From Rhodeus uyekii (Eukaryota; Chordata; Actinopteri; Cypriniformes; Acheilognathidae): DNA of 64,000 bases. Location of the stretch: the NCBI GenBank assembly GCA_037043235.1, contig JAWRVZ010000051.1, positions 3,497,001 through 3,561,000 of the forward strand, in the 5' to 3' direction. Below are positions 57,929-64,000 of the stretch, piece after piece. The stretch's first letter is position 1, and every line of letters begins with the position of its first letter. The position numbers were made by a program, and so were the translations under genes. The notes beneath the pieces are model-generated. The model made no database searches and was not told where the DNA came from. It worked only from the letters and a program-made list of their open reading frames with translations.

Positions 57929-57934
57929 GTAAGT

Positions 57935-58394
57935 GTGCAACATTGATGTTTTAAGATGTACGAACACAGATGGTGACGGATACGGACAGGTTGATGGAGG
58001 ACGTATGAATTGTCATTTCCTTTTCATTACCAGAGCGTATGGGGTAAAAATAAAAGAAAAGGGGGGAAAAAAAGTCATTTCCACTTTATTGGAGCTTTTT
58101 CATACTCCATTTCTTGCGAGAAGGTGGGACAATGAAACAATGGGTTTTGAACAAAAGCCCAAACATCATTTATTGCATGGGTAATCACCATAAATGTGTT
58201 TTTATTTCCCTCTTTTCTTTTTTTGTAGGGTATGCATATTTGTTCATGGATATCTTCCATTCTTGAACATTATTGTGGCTTGACTCAAGATTAGGTTTGG
58301 ATTACCACACAAATGGATTCCTTTGCTTATCTTTTAATATCTGCGCATGCGTTTTATGATTGCGTATTTGGTATTATTGTTGGTTTAATTCCAG
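57935..58394. other. No recognisable element
   Basis: Includes a TGCGCATGCG word at 58342-58351 that fits an NRF1 half-consensus. Confidence 0.4.
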
Positions 58395-58455
58395 TACAAC
58401 CCTTCCACTAATGGAATGCCATGGAATCTCTGTGGATTCCGCGACTCAATTACGG
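58395..58455 (+). other. Exon-like segment (61 bp)
   Basis: The acceptor GTTTAATTCCAG ends at 58394 and a strong donor GTAAGT starts at 58456. Two frames are open across it, one reading YNPSTNGMPWNLCGFRD. Three CpG sites near its end contrast with the AT-rich surroundings. The peptide is not recognised, and its open frames do not join in phase with the open frame of 57864-57928. Confidence 0.22.
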
Positions 58456-58461
58456 GTAAGT

Positions 58462-59588
58462 AACCAATAGAACTCTACGGAGGCGACTACTCTACTTTTT
58501 GTGAGAATAACCATGTTTTATCATAAATTAGATTATATTTATTGGCCAAATGTTTAAGTCATAGTCTTGCAATCTGGCTGAATTCAAAGTGATTTCAGAA
58601 TCTATCCAGAGATAAGATGTTCTTAGACAAATGAACAAGGCTGAATGATTTTATCGAATACATTTAGTTTGTCAGTAAAACGCAGGCTTAATGCATATTG
58701 CTATGGCTCTTTTCCCTTACAAGCGTCTAAATAAATGGTTCCACTTTGTGGTAAGCTCCACACTCATTAGGGTTGTCTTTGATCCAAAGTTCTTTGTAGT
58801 TTTACCGCTTTCAGAGTGTATTGTTGTGTAATACGCACATGAATTCATTATTGGGACCTTTTATATGGTGTCTGCAGTGGAGGATATTTTGATATTCAAG
58901 TGGTGCCTCATTATTGATTTCCTTCTTGGCTTGCATTGCACATGGGCCGCTCAGTTAATGTGGCCTTTAGAGGAGAAAAGCACTGCTAATGATACACAAA
59001 CAAGCTTGTAGGTTATATTATGTCAAATGATATTGATGTATTTTACACAAATATGCCTGCAGAGCGCAAATATAAGAGCATTAAAGATGAAACAATATAC
59101 ATAATTGGTCCCTGGCGATCACATCTGATCATTTCCTCATCAGCTGGTGTAGCCAAAATGAGATGTTCAGTGATGTTGTGGCTAGCAGCTATGAAACTCC
59201 CCAAGTGATCAGATTTGAATTATTATAAACAGCACTGAAATATGTTTTAAGAAATAGCGATGTCTAGATCACTGTCGCAGAGTTCATCTTTTTGTAAAAT
59301 GTTTTCTGTTCTGCACATCAGAATGCAACAGTGCAAAGGTGAAAACATTTCATTTTTAGTTCTTCCAAAATTAAAAGAAAGGTTTGCAAAAATGTATTAG
59401 TCAGTGCAGAGGCTTTTCACTCAAACTCCAGGCAGTCTTTGTAGTTATTGTAAATTAATAGAAACAACATTACAACTTTATCTTTGCTGAATAGAAAAAT
59501 TTAATTTACTGTGATTATTTAGTTATTTATAGTGTCGGACAGTACAATACGACTGAAAAATAAATAAATTATATATATATATCACAGT
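58462..59588. other. No recognisable feature
   Basis: About 1.1 kb of unique-looking sequence ending in an ATATAT run at 59572-59583. Confidence 0.45.
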
Positions 59589-59705
59589 CTTGTCACGTTG
59601 TTCCCATCCAGGTCCCTTCTATGTATCTTCCATGTCCTTCCTGCACCTGTCCATGTCTAATCACTTACCTTGTTAAGTCTCGTCAGCTGTTTCCCATCCT
59701 ATCTT
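59589..59705 (+). mobile_element. LTR fragment, family L3 (plus)
   Basis: CTTGTCACGTTGTTCCCATC, TATGTATCTTCCATGTCC and AGTCTCGTCAGCTGTT match the minus-strand copies at 42349-42721 and 19359-19535. Truncated at 59705 by Tc1 sequence. Confidence 0.65.
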
Positions 59706-59890
59706 GTGCAACGGCTTCTCCATGCTCTGTGATGGCACGTATGGATGTGCCATCCTGGAGGAGCAGGACACACACTGCCTGTGCAACCTGATTGGATCAC
59801 AGGTACTGCATTATGCTACAGTCAGTGATAAGGACCCTAATTTACATTATGAGTTGCTGTGATGAACTTCATGCAAGTTGGAACGTCAGA
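59706..59890 (-). pseudogene. Tc1-like transposase fragment (minus)
   Basis: The reverse complement contains CTGCTCCTCCAGGATGGCAC then ATCCATACGTGCCAT, the DNA-binding region of the Tc1 family seen at 13790-14860 (compare CTCCATCAGGATAGCACATC there). It then jumps to AGCATGGAGAAG, so there is an internal deletion. Flanking text to 59890 is compatible with the same element's 5' part. An apparent Cys-rich plus-strand frame here is spurious. Confidence 0.6.
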
Positions 59891-59965
59891 TTAATCATCA
59901 TGATTTGTTGATTTGACTGGACAAATTATTATATTTAAACCAATTAAACAACTCTATAGTATATG

Positions 59966-60444
59966 TATCACCCTTAGTCCTGTCTGCAAGGTCATTGTTA
60001 CACTTCCGGTCAGTCATGTCAAGTTCTTGTGCACTTTCTATTGGTGAGGTCATTTGTCACTTCCTGTATGTTGTGTCATGTTGTTTCACTTCCAGGTCCC
60101 TTCTGTGTATCCTCTCATGCCCTTCCCGCACCTGTCGCGTAATCACTTTCCTCGTTAGTCTCCCCAGGTGTTCATCATTCCCTTGTGTATATAACCCTCT
60201 TGTGTTTCCCTTGTCTTTGTTGGTCGTTGATGTCTTTTGACGTTGATGGTGCTGTCCTGTTTGTTAGAGTGTGTGAATGCCGTTTCTCCAAGTTCCTAGT
60301 TTTCAGTTTCCCAGTAAGGTTTTGTACGTGTGCAGTTTTTTTTAATGTTTTGTTTTTCGTTTTATGAAAACGAAAGTGAGTTTAAGTTGGAACTTGCTTC
60401 TCCTTGTCGTGTTCTCCGCATCGCAAGTGTCCCCTACTGTAACA
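59966..60444 (+). mobile_element. Solo LTR, family L1, with 5-bp target duplication
   Basis: A 479-bp segment is flanked by perfect ATATG at 59961-59965 and 60445-60449. It aligns from its first base with the copy at 9157-9584 (TATCACCCTTAGTCC against TGTTACACTTAGTCC) and ends CTGTAACA. TGTATATAACCC near 60186 is the TATA box. The first dinucleotide is TA, a mutated TG. Confidence 0.88.
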
Positions 60445-60449
60445 ATATG

Positions 60450-61660
60450 ATGTATGGTAAAAATACTGGTATAATATGCTAAATTATATATGGTATAAAT
60501 ACTTTTAAATTTTTTACATTATAGTGACTTTTTTGCCTCACAATAAGAAGTACAGTGAACACTTCACAGTATCTTAAGTTAGACAATGTTACAATGTCAA
60601 TAATTCACCCCACAGGTGGAGCAGGATTTATTTCACCTTGACCAAAGACTGATCTCTCAGGGGCCCTAGAAGTCTTTGTACTTTAGGGCCTTCAATGATC
60701 CTCTTCTTGTGTGATCCACACTGGTACTTTATCAGAGTGCGTTCAGCTTCACCCTGTCCCCAACCCTTTCATGTTAATGTCCTCTGAATAATTTATCTTT
60801 TGTCCTCTCTCTACCTCTCTCACTTTCCTTCCTCCTCTCACACACAAATCAAAGGCTTTTTCCCTGGGGACATTTCCTGATTTACAAGCAAACTTCTCTA
60901 TATTGTCATTGCTGGGGGTTTTCCGTGACTCATTGCCCACACATTACGTTTTCTTTAGGACAGCAGACTCTGGTATTGCATGCCTGAGAAAGATGCTGAA
61001 GTATATCTGAATGCGGGACACAAACATCCTTAATGTAACTCACACTTCCTCCCTCTTAACCAGGTCAATGCGATAGTACAAGATTTATTGGTCTGTGCTG
61101 CCCTGTACTGGTTGGGATCTTTCAAAGTTCACATCATTTCTTATCATATTCTAAGGTTTAAAGATTTGTGTGGCCCTGTGTTAGATTTGATGTCATCTAT
61201 TATATTGTACATTGTTCTTTTTTTTTTACAGAACTATACATTTACATTTCTTACAGTTTTTATCTTTTAGCCAAATGGACAAAATTTTGAATTACTTGTT
61301 GTCTACTACACAGATTTGTTCTATCAGATGCTCTCAAAAATAAGACCAACAAGTAGTAAATCATGTTTTACAGCTGTGGCGTATGTAAATATTATTGTCA
61401 AAGAAAGAAAGAATGTATAAATTACAATAGTACAAGTCAAACTTACTGTTTCAACATTGTTGTGTACTCACAGGGTGTTTAAAAACGAAGCACTTTTATT
61501 TTACGTGATGAGCATCAATGTTGTATTACAGTAATGTTCAATCCATGTACATTTGTTGAATAAAACTTTATTCATCTGTTAATTGAGCCAGTCTGATGAA
61601 AGAAGCGAAACCCTGCTGCATATAATGACTTGCAAATTTTTTGTAAAGCTATTTGTGCTG
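60450..61660. other. No supported gene
   Basis: Acceptor-like sites occur at 60958 and 61062. The open frame after the second (to 61270) is AT-rich and Leu/Phe-rich without recognisable similarity. Confidence 0.4.
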
Positions 61661-62044
61661 TTTGCACCAGCAGCTTTCACCCTGTTGCCTAATACAGGTT
61701 TCCCACTGAAGCTAAGCAGGGTTGAGCCTAGTCAGTACTTGGATGGGAGACCTCCTGGAAAACTAGGTTGCTGTTGTAAGAGCTGTTCTTGAGCATAGAA
61801 GTGGGTGCTCACCCTGTGGTGTGTGTGGCTCCTAACACCCCAGTATAGTGATGGGGACACTATATTGTCAAAAAGCACTGTCCTTTGGATGAGATGGTAA
61901 ACTGAGGTCCTGATTCTCTGTGGTCATAAATAAAAAAACAGGATCACCTTTGAAAAAGAGTACGTGTGTATCCCCGGCAAACTTACTCATTGGCCTCTGC
62001 CCATGGGTTAACCTTGCATGCAGCCTCCTAATCATCACTATATA
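61661..62044 (+). mobile_element. 5S-rRNA-derived SINE (SINE3 type)
   Basis: The head matches the 5S rRNA internal control region: the A-box segment GAAGCTAAGCAGGGTTGAGC from 61708 and GTCAGTACTTGGATGGGAGA then CC at 61731-61752. The body continues with CTTTGGATGAGATGGTAAAC and CATTGGCCTCTGCCCATGG, the SINE3 order known from zebrafish. RNA polymerase III would transcribe it from the internal promoter. The right end meets a Tigger-like element. Confidence 0.88.
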
Positions 62045-62046
62045 CA

Positions 62047-62920
62047 CAGTGGAGTTCACTTATCTCGACTCACGGTTAACTCGCCAATCCTATTATGTCG
62101 ACGTTTTTGAAGTAGAACCGCCAAACTCCCTATTTGTCTTAGCATTTTCTTTTCAGTAATATCGATTCTTTAATGTCGCCAAACACTAATATCTCGAGCA
62201 CAAAAGAGGGACAAATTCGGCACTTCACATGTTTATCTCGTGACTGAAGATAGTACCGAGTTTGCGTTGCATGTGGATCATGGTCCATATGGTCGCTCTG
62301 TCAGTGACGCTTTACTCACAGCACTCTCTGAAGTGAAAGCACATTAACGTTCTTACGAGTCTCAACGAGCAGCAAGTGCTGCCGTGGGTCCCACATCCCA
62401 AATCCTCATCCGCTTCTGTGTGCACATAAAGCCTGCCTTCTCTGATTTGATTGGTTTTCTCAAATATTTTGACATTGGTCAGTGACGAGTGGTTACCGAC
62501 CAATGAGTATGAGGCTTAGATGAACACACACACACATAAACACACAAACACATCCCTGTTTCTGTTCTGAAGTGCGCTCTGCTCAGCGTTGCTGCGGATT
62601 GAAGAGCCGAGGTTGTTAAAAGATGGGACGAAGCCAAATTTGTTGAGAAAGCACATTAGACAGGGAGAACGCAAGAAAGTATGCAGTCTAGTACAGCGTG
62701 ATGACCTCACGAATATGTTATGACTGTTTATGCTGTGAGATGTTTGCAATGTTGGAGAAAATAATTAAAGGTTTGTATCGAGAATCGAAGGTGTTGTTTG
62801 TACATTTTTATTGGATGCCGATCGCTTCATCAAATATATCGCCATATATTATCTCGATAATCGGTTATCTCGATGCTTTTTTGCAACCCCCGAAGCCGTC
62901 GAGATTACCGTATTCCACTG
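62047..62920. mobile_element. Non-autonomous pogo/Tigger-like element
   Basis: The left end CAGTGGAGTTCACTTATCTC then GACT pairs with the inverse right end (CAGTGGAATACGGTAATCTC then GAC on the minus strand). TA follows the right end at 62921-62922. The interior has ATCTCGA/TCGAGAT words near both ends and no intact transposase. Confidence 0.8.
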
Positions 62921-62927
62921 TAAATAT

Positions 62928-62930
<3 letters not shown>

Positions 62931-62974
<44 letters not shown>

Positions 62975-62981
62975 CACGCAC
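62931..62981. repeat. (AC)n microsatellite
   Basis: Nearly perfect CA run with CG interruptions, ten bases after the Tigger-like element. Confidence 0.95.
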
Positions 62982-63830
62982 GTAATGAGTTGGTTTACTC
63001 CAAATCGTCTCTGGCTTAATATGGCTGCTGTCACATCATTCAGGTGGATGCTGCACATTAGTGGTGATTTGAGGAGATTTCTTTTACAAGAAAAAAATTT
63101 GTGGTCCCCCTGTTGAAGCCCCCTGAAGAAGACTGAGTCTCTACAGGACTACTTGAGGAAGGACATGTTTTCTCGGAAAAACATGAAACGTGTGGGAAAG
63201 TCTGGTAAATTTCTCAGCGCTTAAAATCAGTTTGAGTCATGTATTATAAGCTGAAGTCATGTTTACAGTTTATTTAATTTAATAGACTGTTGGCACAGTT
63301 CGAGCAGGCAGCCAGTGATGTCATCACAGCAGCTGTCCCCGTTTTCATGCTGGTTTTGGCAGGCTTTATCTCAAATTGAACTGGCCCACTTATTGCCCCA
63401 CCTGTCCAATGCATCAGTACTGTGATGATGGTACCAATTCATCAGGCTAGATTGACTCATTCAGACCGATATACAGATGATCCACATTTACATACTCTTG
63501 TGAGCGTGCTAAATCCAGACCTCTGGCTTGCTGCCCGTATAAATATGAACATTCGGCATGCAGCATGAAAGGTTGAAGGGACAATTTGAGACGGAGCACC
63601 AATTAATTACAATCAAACCTGTCCACTACATCTGATAATAATCCAACTTTCCCACTTAAAGAAATGCCACACATTGGTTCTTGGTCAATGGCTACTCTCA
63701 CTTTAAGAGTCAAAAAACATATACAAAATAAAATGAATACCCATGGATTCAATAAACTCTTAAGAGCTGCTTTATAGAAGAATTTGAATTTGCCTCATTT
63801 ATCTTGCCTTTTTATTTTCCTGTTTCTTAC
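62982..63830. other. No recognisable feature
   Basis: Unique-looking DNA. TGATGTCATCA at 63325-63335 followed by CAGCAGCTGTC resembles an ATF site beside an E-box. Confidence 0.4.
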
Positions 63831-63895
63831 TGTGAAGTAGCTTTGAAACAATCTTTATTGTATAAAGCACTGTATAAATAAAGGTGACTTGATTT
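63831..63895 (+). repeat. 3' tail of fish repeat family R2
   Basis: TAGCTTTGAAACAATCTTTA then TTGTATAAAGCACTGTATAA and ATAAAGGTGACTTGATT match 4185-4253. Confidence 0.6.
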
Positions 63896-64000
63896 ATAAT
63901 GAATAACACAAAACAGCGTGGTTTCGGGTCAGCGTGCAAGGTTGGCGAGCACTGTCACCATCCCGTGCAGGTTTAAGGTCATGAGCATTGTCTTTGGGCT
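63896..64000. other. No recognisable feature
   Basis: Window end. No element or frame identified. Confidence 0.4.

Noticed and set aside
59710..59812. Cys-rich plus-strand frame that looks like a secreted-protein exon
   Set aside because: The minus strand matches the DNA-binding region of a Tc1 family seen elsewhere in the window.
61063..61270. Open frame of about 69 codons after a good acceptor
   Set aside because: Leu/Phe-rich from T-rich DNA, no donor or domain. Probably chance.

Overview
This window reads as non-coding vertebrate nuclear DNA from a teleost, most likely a cypriniform (zebrafish/carp-like) fish. The basis is the repeat fauna: a 5S-rRNA-derived SINE of the zebrafish SINE3 type, tRNA-derived SINEs, several Tc1-like families, a DIRS-type retroelement, fish gypsy-type solo LTRs, pogo/Tigger-like and hAT non-autonomous DNA elements, and long GT, AT and GA microsatellites. 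The species is inferred, not proven. I recognise no intact host protein-coding gene. Every long open frame I examined lies in a mobile element, in simple repeat, or is AT-rich sequence without recognisable family similarity. The window is probably intergenic or deep intronic.

Layout. 1-863: 5' end of a minus-strand endogenous retrovirus (LTR, proline-tRNA-type primer site, splice donor, broken gag). 863-1802: a pogo/Tigger-like element beside or inside it. 2-9 kb: microsatellites, a G-poor AC-rich block split by a SINE, a decayed minus-strand Tc1 transposon, and a widespread fish repeat. 8.8-9.6 kb: an LTR-like segment between Tc1-type ends, then a solo LTR with perfect target duplications. 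11-15.1 kb: a TTAA-flanked element and three Tc1 fragments. 16.4-20.5 kb: a minus-strand solo LTR in a hexamer repeat, then a minus-strand DIRS relic split by another LTR. 22.5-24.4 kb: a Tc1 miniature element whose end and flank recur as a distant inverted copy. 27.5-28.7 kb: two adjacent hairpin-forming repeats, the front half of a Tc1 transposase and a SINE. 31.6-33.9 kb: a miniature element, a Tigger-like element and a deleted Tc1 copy almost end to end. 39.3, 42.3, 47.3, 55.8 and 60.0 kb: further solo LTRs. 45.4-46.3 kb: a hAT-type element with an 8-bp target duplication and a tRNA-Ser-like sequence inside. 61.7-63.0 kb: SINE3, a Tigger-like element and an AC microsatellite abut.

The strongest observations are structural: target-site duplications at six insertions (five solo LTRs and the hAT element); many solo LTRs but no full-length LTR element; a 250-bp inverted arm pair; tandem hairpins; and a tRNA-like unit inside a hAT element. 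Weaker leads are motif-level: a CTCF-like site at 34.5 kb, an RFX X-box-like palindrome at 57.85 kb, and three exon-like segments with good splice signals. I found no convincing undescribed biological system. The window is better read as a record of nested transposition.
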